Positions 16,899 through 26,132 of a stretch of 64,000 nucleotides of DNA are shown here, piece after piece. Made by a program: the position numbers and the translations under genes. How positions within the stretch are numbered: the first letter of the stretch is position 1; each line of letters starts with the position of its first letter. The stretch spans positions 701,085 through 765,084 of the forward strand of contig JAEINU010000002.1 of NCBI GenBank assembly GCA_016342685.1, read 5' to 3'. The notes beneath the pieces are model-generated. The model made no database searches. It saw only the letters and a list, made by a program, of their open reading frames with translations, and was not told where the DNA came from. The stretch is from Bacteroidales bacterium. GTDB taxonomy: Bacteria > Bacteroidota > Bacteroidia > Bacteroidales > UBA12077.

Positions 16899-19514
16899 TT
16901 ATTCGAGAATATATTTTTGTTTTTTCGCAATTCTAACAATTTCATCCTCATCTCCAGCATTTAATTTCAATAAAATATTGGCTACTAAAGATTCTAAGGA
17001 TTCCTGACTTACAAGCAGTTCTTTTGCAATTTGCTTTTTACTCATATTATTAGCAAAACATTGCATTATTTTATGTTCATTCTTTGTTAATGAATCTAAC
17101 TTTGACTCATTATTTTTTCCATTAAAACCAAACTTTGATTTGAACTGAGGACAATAGTAATTAGTACCTTCATATACATTTCTCACAGCTCCAACTAACT
17201 CAATAATTTTCGAATTTTTAGAAACAAATCCCATTGCTCCATTATTGATTAATTGCTCAATAAACCAATTCTCTAAATACATAGTAAATACGATAACCTT
17301 AATGTGAGGATAGTTTGCTTTAATTTTTTCAGATAATTCAATTCCATCCATTCCGGGCATTGATATATCCGTTATTATGATATCTGTTTCTTTTGTTTCC
17401 AGCATTTTTAATACTTCCATACCATTCTTGGCCATTCCAACCACTTCGATATCTTTCTTTGTTTTAAACAAAGACATAAGTCCAAACAATGAAACATCAT
17501 GATCCTCAGCAATAATTATACGTATATGATCCTTATTTACACTCTTATCTTGATCTTTATTCTTTAAAGGTATTATTGTATTAATTATGGTTTGTATTTC
17601 AGCAAAATGAATTATTTCTATGCTTCCTTTTTTCTCTTCAATGCTTTTTTCTAATAGATCGTTTGGCTCTAAAATTTCCTTTTCAAGTAATATATTATCG
17701 ACCTCAATTAGTATATTAATATAATCTTTATGTTTTATAATCTGAATATTAACATCATTATCCGAATTAATATGCTTTTTAATTCGCACTAATTGCTCCT
17801 TTATAATACTTAATAGATCTTCTCTCAACTTTTCATTCAATTTTTCCCAACCATCACTGGGAAAGAACCGAATTTTTTTAATAGTTAGTTCTATTGTTTC
17901 AATTATATTTTTAATGTTTTTTTCAAATTCGGAAGGCCTGTTTTTACTTATTTTCTTTAATTGTTCGGTATACTTATTAATTTTTTCACTTTCTACATTA
18001 ACGTTATCTTCATTTGCAACCTGATAGAGATTTGATCGTACTCCAGTGATTCCTACTTCAAGATTCTTTTCAAGTTCTTTATATAGCTCTTCTTCGTTAC
18101 TCTGTGCAAAAAGGATTTTTCTTATATCAATTCTTTTAGACACAAAATTTAATAAAAAGACAACTGAAAGTATAATAATTATAAATACTGATATATAAAA
18201 TAAGTAGCTATTAAAAAAGGTCTCATTTTTTATATATTCCAACATATACCATTTATTATCAATTTGTAATGCAAAACCCTTTGCTTTCCCACCTTCTCTG
18301 TATACGACAGAATTTGTATTCCCATTTTCTTGAATATTAATTCTAATTTGATTTGTAAAATTCTCATCTAAAATAAATAACGCCTTATTATTCTTTAAAA
18401 TAAACTCTTTCTTATTATCTCCATCGATGTCGTCAATAAATATTAATTCGGCAGATAGTTTCCTCGAAAATTTATAATCACTTTCTTTTATCAGATTATT
18501 ATTGAACTTTAAAAACTCATATCCTGAAAACACTAGAAGTTCATTATTATCGTAGTTAATTATTCGTAATTTATTATTATGCTTAATTAACTTTTCTTCA
18601 AGTTTTATGCCATTAGAATTATAAAGCATTAGGTTATTGAAACTTATGTTATCGACAACACTACTATTCAAAACTGCGATTCTATTTTCATTATTTGATT
18701 GCAGTTTGGCAACAGTTACATTTGAAGAGTTACCTACAAAAGATATTGGCCTAAATAGATATTCTAAATTATGATTAAAGGCTATGAATTGCGACTGTGC
18801 ACTATTTCCTCTAATATTTACAGATTTTGTTGAGATGTAGATTTCGGGATTATTATCTAAGTTTAAATCATCTAGAATAAATGGCTTTGTTATTTGAGCA
18901 TGAATATCAACAGATTTACACAAGCTATCATTAACAATATCGTAAGAAAAAATATTACTTGATAATAAAGGAATTCCAGTATTAATATAAAATATAAATT
19001 CCTTGTTTTTATCGGAGTTCAAATCACAAAAACCAATCTGATCAATATTAAAATCGATGGAATCATTTTCAATTTTTGCGACAAATAACCTCGACTTTAC
19101 AAAATCGCCACCTTTCTCATTATCGAGAACATATAAATAAATAGAATCTTGGTTGTGTGTAAATACAAATGTTTCTTTAATGCCGTCGCTGTTAAAATCC
19201 TCAAAATAAACATTATAATCATTTAATGGAGCTTCTGAAAAATTCCATAAAGCTTTAAAATTATCAAATGAATCGTATATATATAATGTTGGTTGAAATA
19301 CCTTATCATAATGATAATAATGTATTTTCTCGGTATTACCATTATCATTTATATCAGAATAATAAATTTCTGCACTATTATTCAACTCCAACTCCTCATT
19401 TTTTTGCAGACTAACTCGCGGAACTCTTTTAGCAAAAATAAATATTACCAAAACACTTAGACCAAATCCTACAATAATTGGGAATAGTATATCTCTTCTC
19501 CTCTTAATATCCAC
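16899..19514 (-). CDS. Membrane-anchored FG-GAP sensor fused to receiver and LuxR-type DNA-binding domain
   Basis: 871 residues in one frame. A first membrane helix (about 12-29) is followed by an extracytoplasmic region of about 400 residues with repeated calcium-loop-like motifs ('DINDNGNTE', 'DFNSDGIKE', 'DLNSDKNKE', 'DLNLDNNPE', 'DIDGDNKKE'), typical of FG-GAP/VCBS beta-propellers. A second membrane helix lies at about 435-460. A cytoplasmic part resembles a NarX/LytS-like dimerisation and ATPase module but shows no N, G1 or G2 box. Next comes an apparently intact receiver (about 662-785; acidic 'EDHD', phosphoacceptor Asp716 in 'ITDISMPGMDG', Thr in 'VFTMY', Lys in 'VSKNS') and a C-terminal LuxR/GerE helix-turn-helix (about 806-865, 'LTKNEHKIMQCFANNMSKKQ'). 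It would act as a transcription factor tethered to the inner membrane, probably phosphorylated by another kinase. A 187-base gap separates it from the operon upstream, so it may have its own promoter. Confidence 0.8.
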   Translation of the reverse strand: MDIKRRRDILFPIIVGFGLSVLVIFIFAKRVPRVSLQKNEELELNNSAEIYYSDINDNGNTEKIHYYHYDKVFQPTLYIYDSFDNFKALWNFSEAPLNDYNVYFEDFNSDGIKETFVFTHNQDSIYLYVLDNEKGGDFVKSRLFVAKIENDSIDFNIDQIGFCDLNSDKNKEFIFYINTGIPLLSSNIFSYDIVNDSLCKSVDIHAQITKPFILDDLNLDNNPEIYISTKSVNIRGNSAQSQFIAFNHNLEYLFRPISFVGNSSNVTVAKLQSNNENRIAVLNSSVVDNISFNNLMLYNSNGIKLEEKLIKHNNKLRIINYDNNELLVFSGYEFLKFNNNLIKESDYKFSRKLSAELIFIDDIDGDNKKEFILKNNKALFILDENFTNQIRINIQENGNTNSVVYREGGKAKGFALQIDNKWYMLEYIKNETFFNSYLFYISVFIIIILSVVFLLNFVSKRIDIRKILFAQSNEEELYKELEKNLEVGITGVRSNLYQVANEDNVNVESEKINKYTEQLKKISKNRPSEFEKNIKNIIETIELTIKKIRFFPSDGWEKLNEKLREDLLSIIKEQLVRIKKHINSDNDVNIQIIKHKDYINILIEVDNILLEKEILEPNDLLEKSIEEKKGSIEIIHFAEIQTIINTIIPLKNKDQDKSVNKDHIRIIIAEDHDVSLFGLMSLFKTKKDIEVVGMAKNGMEVLKMLETKETDIIITDISMPGMDGIELSEKIKANYPHIKVIVFTMYLENWFIEQLINNGAMGFVSKNSKIIELVGAVRNVYEGTNYYCPQFKSKFGFNGKNNESKLDSLTKNEHKIMQCFANNMSKKQIAKELLVSQESLESLVANILLKLNAGDEDEIVRIAKKQKYILE

Positions 19515-19701
19515 TTCAGAACATTTTAATTTTTCTCTTTTCTAAATTGTAGATCGAATTTAATACTAATAATTTAATAATAAAAATGTTTTAATAACGG
19601 ATTACGTAAAAGAGCAAAAAGGGAATAAAATGGAAACGACTTTAATATTAAATCTTTACTAAACAAGACTGTTTTTTACTTGTAGTTTAAGAGAATGAAA
19701 T

Positions 19702-20496
19702 TTAGTCTCTATTATTAATTAGGAATCGATCGTTACAAATGGCACTAGACGAATCTGGAATTTCAGTAACAGAAACAACATCGATATAATAGTAAGCTAT
19801 TTTATTTTCTTTAATTGTTTGCTGAATAGTTCCTCTATATATAGAATAATCCAGTTTTTCGATCGCTGTATTATAATCATCGTAAAAGTTTCCTATGGTA
19901 ATGTATTTCTCCCCACCTTTTGCTCTTAATGTATCGCACACCTGATGCCAGTAGTCGCGTTCAAAACTTACAGTTAGAGTATCTAATTCAATCTGAGGAT
20001 TTAGTTGTAATACTTTCGATTTTAAACGATTACTTTCTTTTGATTTTGAAACATGCATTCCTATTCGATTAACCGCATAGGTTGAATATGAAGCTATTGA
20101 GAAATAAAACGTAAAGCTGTACAATCTCCCTGCTTTCAAGGGTTCTTTTAATTCTGTTTGCAAATATTCTCGGTAATTAAGCGGCTTTTTCATTTTAACT
20201 TCGGATGGAGGTCTTTCAATTAAAACCAAGCCTGCATATGCATTGCCATCAAGAGCCAACATACTGCCCATTACATTATCGGGGACATTTACCTGATGTA
20301 TGGTACAAGCATTAAAGTAGTCGGAGGTTCCTCTTGTTGGTAAATACCAATGTGGGATAAGTGTTTTCTCTGAATAAATAGTTACTTCATCAGGGCAATC
20401 GACAAATTCTTCAAAACTATAGTTTGATACCAGATTTTGCGACTGAACACTTGTTGCAACCGCAAAAACAAGTAATATTAATATATACTTTAGCAT
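19702..20496 (-). CDS. Secreted 'NLVxNxSFEE' domain protein, unknown function
   Basis: 264 residues from the chosen start at 20496 (MLKYILILL), which begins a standard Sec signal peptide ending near 'ATSVQSQ'. A longer frame to 20538 would place 14 hydrophilic residues ahead of the signal and overlap the previous gene. The mature protein opens with 'QNLVSNYSFEEFVDCPDE' and includes 'GNAYAGLVLIERPP' and 'PLKAGRLYSFTFYFSIAS'. This is the beta-sandwich-like domain seen at the N-terminus of many Bacteroidota OmpA-type or T9SS-exported proteins. Here no OmpA or sorting domain follows. It lies 11 bases after the small Cys-rich gene and is the last gene of the inferred signalling operon. Confidence 0.75.
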   Translation of the reverse strand: MLKYILILLVFAVATSVQSQNLVSNYSFEEFVDCPDEVTIYSEKTLIPHWYLPTRGTSDYFNACTIHQVNVPDNVMGSMLALDGNAYAGLVLIERPPSEVKMKKPLNYREYLQTELKEPLKAGRLYSFTFYFSIASYSTYAVNRIGMHVSKSKESNRLKSKVLQLNPQIELDTLTVSFERDYWHQVCDTLRAKGGEKYITIGNFYDDYNTAIEKLDYSIYRGTIQQTIKENKIAYYYIDVVSVTEIPDSSSAICNDRFLINNRD

Positions 20497-20507
20497 ATAA
20501 GATTTGC

Positions 20508-20978
20508 TTAAAATCCCATTCTGGGAACTTTTCTCCAATAAATATTAACTCCTGTACAAACTCTTAAATCAAATGCATCTTTGGGTTTAATATTTTCTGC
20601 TAACAGGGTTATTTCAAATATAAGATTTTGCGTTTTATCGATAGTAAACCCAACAGATTCAACATAATCATCTTCTTTGTTGTCGTAAAGAATTTCTTTA
20701 GTATCGGCATTGCTTATAACGTAATGAATAGGGTAATAACCATAATCGGTGCACAGAACAACTTTATAATCTCTTTGACCATAAAATACAGCCTTAAATG
20801 TTGCTATTTTTTTAACTTCGATTAATGCACTTCGTGCCTGTCCGTAGTTTTCAAAACCATCCATTCTGTAGATTCGACAATCGCCAGTTTTGTGATAACC
20901 ATCGCATCTCTGACCATAAGCCAATCCAGAAATTAATACTGCTATAAGAATGAAATATATCTTTTTAAAATGAACCAT
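20508..20978 (-). CDS. Small secreted Cys-rich protein, family A copy 1
   Basis: 156 residues with a signal peptide (about 1-22, 'LISGLAYGQ'). The mature protein starts 'RCDGYHKTGDCRIYRMDGF', matching the two plus-strand paralogues at 36703 and 37191. They share C-x2-[FY]-H-K-x3-C, 'YG...CT...Y.P..[FY]', 'ILYDNKEDDY' and a C-terminal 'VCTGVNIYW'. The cysteines probably form disulphides outside the cytoplasm. I do not recognise the family, and the repeated conservation argues for a specific function. It sits 50 bases after the lipoprotein gene 21029-21922, the same pairing as on the plus strand. Confidence 0.75.
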   Translation of the reverse strand: MVHFKKIYFILIAVLISGLAYGQRCDGYHKTGDCRIYRMDGFENYGQARSALIEVKKIATFKAVFYGQRDYKVVLCTDYGYYPIHYVISNADTKEILYDNKEDDYVESVGFTIDKTQNLIFEITLLAENIKPKDAFDLRVCTGVNIYWRKVPRMGF

Positions 20979-21028
20979 AACAATTTTTTTTTACTATTAT
21001 CAATCAAATATACAAGAAACCAATAAAA

Positions 21029-21922
21029 CTAATTTATCGACTTAGAAATACTTACTAACAATGTTCTTAGGTTTGTAATATTCTCTCTAAAACCTAAATA
21101 AGCCTCTTTGGTAACAATAATCTCCTTTCCTCCTTCAATAATAATTATGTTATCATCGCTTTTACTTACATTAATATCCGATTCATTATAACTAAAATGA
21201 TCGAACATATCTTTAATTACTGCTAGTTCGTTTAGAACTGTTTTAACATAAATATCATCGGAATATTGTAAGGCAAATTCATAATAATTATCAAATACGA
21301 ATTTTTGCTCAAATATTTTCTGAACTGCTTCTCCTGAATTATCAAAATCTATATTATTTACTGCCAGATATAGAGCTTCTACAATCGACCCTGTAGATAT
21401 TAATACTAATATGTTATTTCTATCAGAATTTTCGAGAATCTGAGACATCTTATAATACAGTTCCTGTGATATTTTATTTAAGGAATCTTTAACCATTAAA
21501 TTTTCATTTATACGATCTATTACATCCTCATTAACCACGCCATATAAGTTTACTTTATCGGTAAGTTCTCTAATAATTCGTAAATATTCAAGTTCATCAG
21601 CACTATCGTCAATTGCACTTAAATATGCGAAATCGCTAATATACACTCCTAGGTTTATTGCCTGAGATTTAATATCGACATAATTTGAAGCATTGCTTGC
21701 CGGATTAACAAATTCAGGCTTAAGCTCTTCACCATCCATAAAGATTTCAGAAAAGATTTCATCGGGAGATGGTAGCATATATATTACTTGTTCATTTTCG
21801 CCAAACCCTTGCGTTATGTCCTCTTTAATAGCTTCTTGTTCATTAGCTTTACGTTCAGTTTTACATTGGGTAAAAGCAATAATTGTAAAAAAGCCTAAAA
21901 TTAAAAATAGTTTCATGTTCAT
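21029..21922 (-). CDS. Lipoprotein, family B copy 1 (paired with family A)
   Basis: 297 residues with a lipoprotein signal: hydrophobic 'LFLILGFFTIIAFTQC' with lipidated Cys at about residue 20. The mature part is mostly helical and begins a shared domain at 'VIYMLPSPDEIFSEI'. It aligns with the plus-strand protein 35852-36679 through '[LY]P[ST]P[DG]E', 'NP..N...Y[VI]D[TI]KS' and 'NLG[VI]Y..D.AY'. Function is not recognised. It lies 29 bases downstream of the ABC transporter gene and is probably an envelope component of the same system, facing the periplasm or the outer-membrane inner leaflet. Confidence 0.75.
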   Translation of the reverse strand: MNMKLFLILGFFTIIAFTQCKTERKANEQEAIKEDITQGFGENEQVIYMLPSPDEIFSEIFMDGEELKPEFVNPASNASNYVDIKSQAINLGVYISDFAYLSAIDDSADELEYLRIIRELTDKVNLYGVVNEDVIDRINENLMVKDSLNKISQELYYKMSQILENSDRNNILVLISTGSIVEALYLAVNNIDFDNSGEAVQKIFEQKFVFDNYYEFALQYSDDIYVKTVLNELAVIKDMFDHFSYNESDINVSKSDDNIIIIEGGKEIIVTKEAYLGFRENITNLRTLLVSISKSIN

Positions 21923-21951
21923 GAGTCAGTAATTTTAAAGATTATGTAATT

Positions 21952-24900
21952 TCAAAATTTTCTATAAAAAATAATGGTTAATAAAATACAAAGCATAAAT
22001 GTCATTAACCAGAGAATAATAAGATTAAAAGCAACAGTATCTATAAGTAAAGAACCAATTCTCTTCTCAGAAGCAAAGAAATGTGCTCTTCCCAATTTCG
22101 AATCTGGCAAGTGATATATTGGTTCAATTTTTCTAATTATTTTGTTTTCTAATCTTACAAAAGGCTTAAAGCTTTGTCTTTTTAAAACCAAATCGGATAA
22201 GCTTTTAACAGAATTATTGTTTTTAAACTCATTATAGCTTTTTATGTCTCCCAACTTGCTAATTAATGAATGTGTTACACTATCCTTTTTATAAGAAATA
22301 TCGTTAATAAGTTTAATGAATTTTGAATTAATTGTATTCAAATAGCCTTCAACCAAATGTAATTCGTTGTACGTTAGTTTTTTATATGAAAAGTCATTTA
22401 ACTCTTTAAATGGATTAATCAAGCTAAGTTTTTTTAGTTCGCTAATTAACAAATTATACTCGTTCTCGAAATCATCAAGGTTATCGTTCTTAAGAGCTTC
22501 ATATAAATCATCTTTAGACTCTTTTAATTCCGGAATTAAGAACAATACATTAAACCGTGCGTAACTATCCTTCTTATCAAAATCGAAATATAATTTCTGA
22601 TATTTATTATCTTTAAATTGAGCCACAACTAATGCTTCATATGCCCATCGTGATCCCATAATATCGCCAACTATTGGAACAAATTCATTATTAACAACTT
22701 TTGTATTTAACTTATCATATTGAACCATGGTTCCACTTAATAATATTTGTGGAACTATAAATAATGGAACAAGTATATAAATTACAACAATAGAATTGAA
22801 CAATGATGATATAACAAGACCAACCACATTCGCAAAGGAAAAAGTCGAAAACAAAATTATCCAATAGTAAAATAACATACCTTCGATTCCTAATATCCAA
22901 TTTCCTAACAAAACAAATAAGAACGATTGTATTGCACTAAGAACAAAAAGGAATAAGATTTTTGATTTTAGATAACTTAATTTATTAAGTCGTAAAAATG
23001 CTTCGCGCTTTAGAATTTTTCTATCTCTATAAATATCTTCGGCACTAATAATTAATCCAACAAATAATGCTACAATAACTCCCATAAATAAATATGCTGG
23101 AATGTTTTCATTCCCAAAAAGCACATAATGATCGAAATCGGAACTTGTGTGCTTACATAAAAAGGACAAAATAATTGACAACACAGGCGTAATTAAAAAT
23201 GCCAAAAGAACATATTGCTTATTTGCAAATTTAGAAAGGAAATTACGTTCACTAAATATTAGAAATTGCTTAATAACGCTAGGTCGCTTAAATTTAATAT
23301 CGGGAATTTTATCCTCAATAGGTTTATTGTTTTTAGTTTTTGACAGCTGAATTTTATATTGCTCGTGCCATTGCTCTGGGTTTACTTTTCTGAATGCAAC
23401 AAATTCTCCTTTTTTATTTACTTTTCTTTCTTCAAGAATTTTAAAGATCGATTCAGGATTTACATTTCCACACTTTTGACAACTATCAGCTACTGTTACA
23501 AAGCTTTCGCCAAGATTATTAAAATATGAGATAGACTCTACCGGATTTCCAAAATATACGGGATATCCTTCTTTATCTAATAATAGGATTTTATCGAACG
23601 ATTTAAAAGTTTCGGAAGATGGCTGATGTATATTCATTACCACAATTCTTCCTTTTATTGTTTGTTCAGAAAACAAATGCATGATTTCTTCGGAATCGGA
23701 AGAAGAGAGCCCTGATGTAGGTTCATCGGCAAAAAGTATGTAGGGCTCTCGTATTAATTCGAGTGCAATGTTTAATCTTTTTCGCTGCCCGCCACTTATA
23801 TACTTATTTAATGGTGTTCCTACTCTTAATTCTTTTACATCGAATAGGTCAAGATCCTTTAATAATCGTTCTACTTTTTGTTTTATTTCTTCGTTGGTTA
23901 AATCTCCAAAACAAAGTTTAGCATTTAAATATAAGTTCTTAAAAACCGACAATTCTTCAATTAAAAGATCATCCTGAGGAATATATCCAATGATACCCTC
24001 TAGTTTATTTTTATCCTTAGCAATATCGAAACTATTAATTGTAACGGAGCCTTTTTGTGGTGTCATACTTCCGTTTAACAAACTTAACAGAGTTGATTTA
24101 CCTACTCCACTTCGTCCAATAACACCAACTAATTGTCCCGACTCAATTGATACATTTAAATCGTGAATTCCGTTTTTACTATTCTTAAATCTAAAATCAA
24201 TATCATTTGCTTGAAAGCATAAATGTGTTAAATCTTCTGTTAAGAATTTCCTTAATATTTGATTGTAAAATATTGGCTCAATATTATCTCCTTTTATGGA
24301 TGACCCACTTGGGAAAACATAAATATTTTCAGGGAAAATAATTTGATTATTCAAGGTAATATTCTGACTGCCTTTGTAATAGAATATTATTAGATTAATA
24401 CTTTTTACAATAAGAAAATACAGCTGCCCTTTAAACCCCTGTTTTTCAAGTATATTAATATCAATATTAAATGGTTTTTTCTCGCAAAGCAGCAGTAAGT
24501 TTTGCTTATCGTTTAAGTTATATAGTTTTTCCTCGACAAACGATTTACAATTCTCAAACTCTTTTTCTTCAATATTAAGCTCATTAGAAATTTGTTTAAG
24601 TAAATCAGATAATCGGATTCTATTATCGGCTTTATGAAATGGATATCTTAATAAAAAATTATTAAAAAGTAACAGCCTAATTAACAACATAAAGCGTTCC
24701 CATTTTGGTAACTTATCGTTAACCTCTCTGGTTAAACTAATAAGAATATCACTTAAAGATTCGCTGCTTTCTGATTTTACTTGTTGGTATTTATTGTAGT
24801 TGGTGTCGAATTGTACTAAAAATTCTTTAACTGCTTCGTGACTAAATTCTTTCTTTAAAAAAGCCGAAATAAAATCCTTTACATTTGCCCGAGGTATTGC

Positions 24901-24963
24901 CGAATAAATATTAGATATTATTGAAAATAAACGAATTATATATTCTATTAATATTTTATTCAT
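21952..24963 (-). CDS. ABCG-like transporter, ATPase and membrane domain fused, large extracytoplasmic loop
   Basis: 1003 residues. Residues 1-240 form a cytoplasmic, largely helical region that recalls TerB-like helical domains, then a short beta-rich part. The ABC domain (about 250-480) has Walker A 'GRSGVGKS' (283-290), Q-loop 'IGYIPQDD', signature 'ISGGQRKRL' (389-397), Walker B 'ILFADEP' (409-415) and H-loop 'NIHQPSS'. An ABC-2 type membrane domain starts near 590. An unusually large hydrophilic segment of about 190 residues (about 775-965) precedes the last membrane helix. ATPase-first order and the NIHQPSS loop match the ABCG/White layout, so export is likely, substrate unknown. Its start overlaps the pseudokinase gene by 8 bases, implying coupled synthesis. 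Confidence 0.88.
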   Translation of the reverse strand: MNKILIEYIIRLFSIISNIYSAIPRANVKDFISAFLKKEFSHEAVKEFLVQFDTNYNKYQQVKSESSESLSDILISLTREVNDKLPKWERFMLLIRLLLFNNFLLRYPFHKADNRIRLSDLLKQISNELNIEEKEFENCKSFVEEKLYNLNDKQNLLLLCEKKPFNIDINILEKQGFKGQLYFLIVKSINLIIFYYKGSQNITLNNQIIFPENIYVFPSGSSIKGDNIEPIFYNQILRKFLTEDLTHLCFQANDIDFRFKNSKNGIHDLNVSIESGQLVGVIGRSGVGKSTLLSLLNGSMTPQKGSVTINSFDIAKDKNKLEGIIGYIPQDDLLIEELSVFKNLYLNAKLCFGDLTNEEIKQKVERLLKDLDLFDVKELRVGTPLNKYISGGQRKRLNIALELIREPYILFADEPTSGLSSSDSEEIMHLFSEQTIKGRIVVMNIHQPSSETFKSFDKILLLDKEGYPVYFGNPVESISYFNNLGESFVTVADSCQKCGNVNPESIFKILEERKVNKKGEFVAFRKVNPEQWHEQYKIQLSKTKNNKPIEDKIPDIKFKRPSVIKQFLIFSERNFLSKFANKQYVLLAFLITPVLSIILSFLCKHTSSDFDHYVLFGNENIPAYLFMGVIVALFVGLIISAEDIYRDRKILKREAFLRLNKLSYLKSKILFLFVLSAIQSFLFVLLGNWILGIEGMLFYYWIILFSTFSFANVVGLVISSLFNSIVVIYILVPLFIVPQILLSGTMVQYDKLNTKVVNNEFVPIVGDIMGSRWAYEALVVAQFKDNKYQKLYFDFDKKDSYARFNVLFLIPELKESKDDLYEALKNDNLDDFENEYNLLISELKKLSLINPFKELNDFSYKKLTYNELHLVEGYLNTINSKFIKLINDISYKKDSVTHSLISKLGDIKSYNEFKNNNSVKSLSDLVLKRQSFKPFVRLENKIIRKIEPIYHLPDSKLGRAHFFASEKRIGSLLIDTVAFNLIILWLMTFMLCILLTIIFYRKF

Positions 24964-26077
24964 TATTAACTTTTATTAATTCGGATTGGTTAATTATTAC
25001 TTCTATTATCATACCTGCATTGGGTCTATTTTTTATTTCTATTTTTCCACTATGCAACTCAACAATCTGATTAATAATAAATAAACTTAAACCAAAATTA
25101 CTCATAACATCCGATTCTAAAGCTTGAAATGGATTTAATAAAAACTCTTCAGGATTTTCAATAACTGTATCGCCATTATCCGAAATGGTTGATTTTATTA
25201 TATCTCCTTGTTTCTCAAAAGTAATGTCTACAGCAGTTCCAATTTTTGTATTTACAACGGCATTTTCAATTATATATAAAAAGGCTTTATATAATAGATC
25301 TTTATCACCCTTAATAATTAAATCGGGATCAATATCTTCGTTAATCTCAATGTGCTTTTCGAGTACCTCGTTGGTTAATTCTAAATAACAATACTGTACT
25401 AATTCTTTAGCATTGATATCTGTTATATTTAATTCGAATTTTCCAGAACTTAATTGGGTTGAAAGAATTGTTTTATTTGCAAAATCATCGAGACGATAAA
25501 CCGAATTTTGTAAAGTCTCGAGAAGTTCTTTAATGGTTGATGAGAACTCTTGATTTCTTAATAAATGAAGAGCTCCCGTTATACCTGTTAATGGAGTTCT
25601 AATTTCCTGACTAATCATATTTAAAAAATGTGATTTCATATTATTCAGGCCTTCGAGCTCTTTCTGCATTCTTATTAGTCTGCTATCGCTCTCTATTTCC
25701 TTAACAATTCGCTTAACAACTAAGGGTATCTGATTTAAAAATTCACCACTTTTTACTAAATACTCTTTCGCCCCTAATTTCATTATCTCGACTGCAATTC
25801 GTTCATCTCCGAATCCTGTCATAAAGATAAATGGCACCTCCAAATTTTCATTGCTTAAATTCTGCAACAGCTCTTTTCCTGTAATATCGGATAGCTTATA
25901 ATCGAGTAACATTAGAAATATATTCTCATTTCTAATATACTCTATTGCTTCTAGACCAGAGACTGCTGTTAGTATATTATAATTTTCGTCTTCGAGTTTA
26001 TTTTTAATAAGATACTGAAGACCTGTATCGTCTTCTACAACAAGTATCGTATGATTATTTTTTATATTTAATGACAT
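24956..26077 (-). CDS. Receiver plus degenerate histidine kinase core (pseudokinase)
   Basis: 373 residues. The receiver (about 8-125) appears intact: acidic 'VEDD', phosphoacceptor Asp59 in 'LMLLDYKLSD', Thr in 'FIFMTGF' and Lys109 in 'YLVKS'. The HisKA-like helix reads 'FLNMISQEIRTPLTGI': the phosphoacceptor histidine is replaced by Gln157 (codon CAG). The ATPase domain is also eroded: G1 is 'SDNGD' rather than DxGxG, and G2 is 'FGLSLFI' without the GxGLGL glycines. The protein is therefore unlikely to autophosphorylate, but its receiver could accept phosphate from the three kinases encoded upstream. Overlap of 8 bases with the ABC transporter gene suggests it controls or binds the transporter. 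Confidence 0.85.
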   Translation of the reverse strand: MSLNIKNNHTILVVEDDTGLQYLIKNKLEDENYNILTAVSGLEAIEYIRNENIFLMLLDYKLSDITGKELLQNLSNENLEVPFIFMTGFGDERIAVEIMKLGAKEYLVKSGEFLNQIPLVVKRIVKEIESDSRLIRMQKELEGLNNMKSHFLNMISQEIRTPLTGITGALHLLRNQEFSSTIKELLETLQNSVYRLDDFANKTILSTQLSSGKFELNITDINAKELVQYCYLELTNEVLEKHIEINEDIDPDLIIKGDKDLLYKAFLYIIENAVVNTKIGTAVDITFEKQGDIIKSTISDNGDTVIENPEEFLLNPFQALESDVMSNFGLSLFIINQIVELHSGKIEIKNRPNAGMIIEVIINQSELIKVNNE

Positions 26078-26132
26078 AATTTTTTAAATAAACGTTCCCT
26101 AAATTTACTAAACTTTAAACGAATTTTATAAT

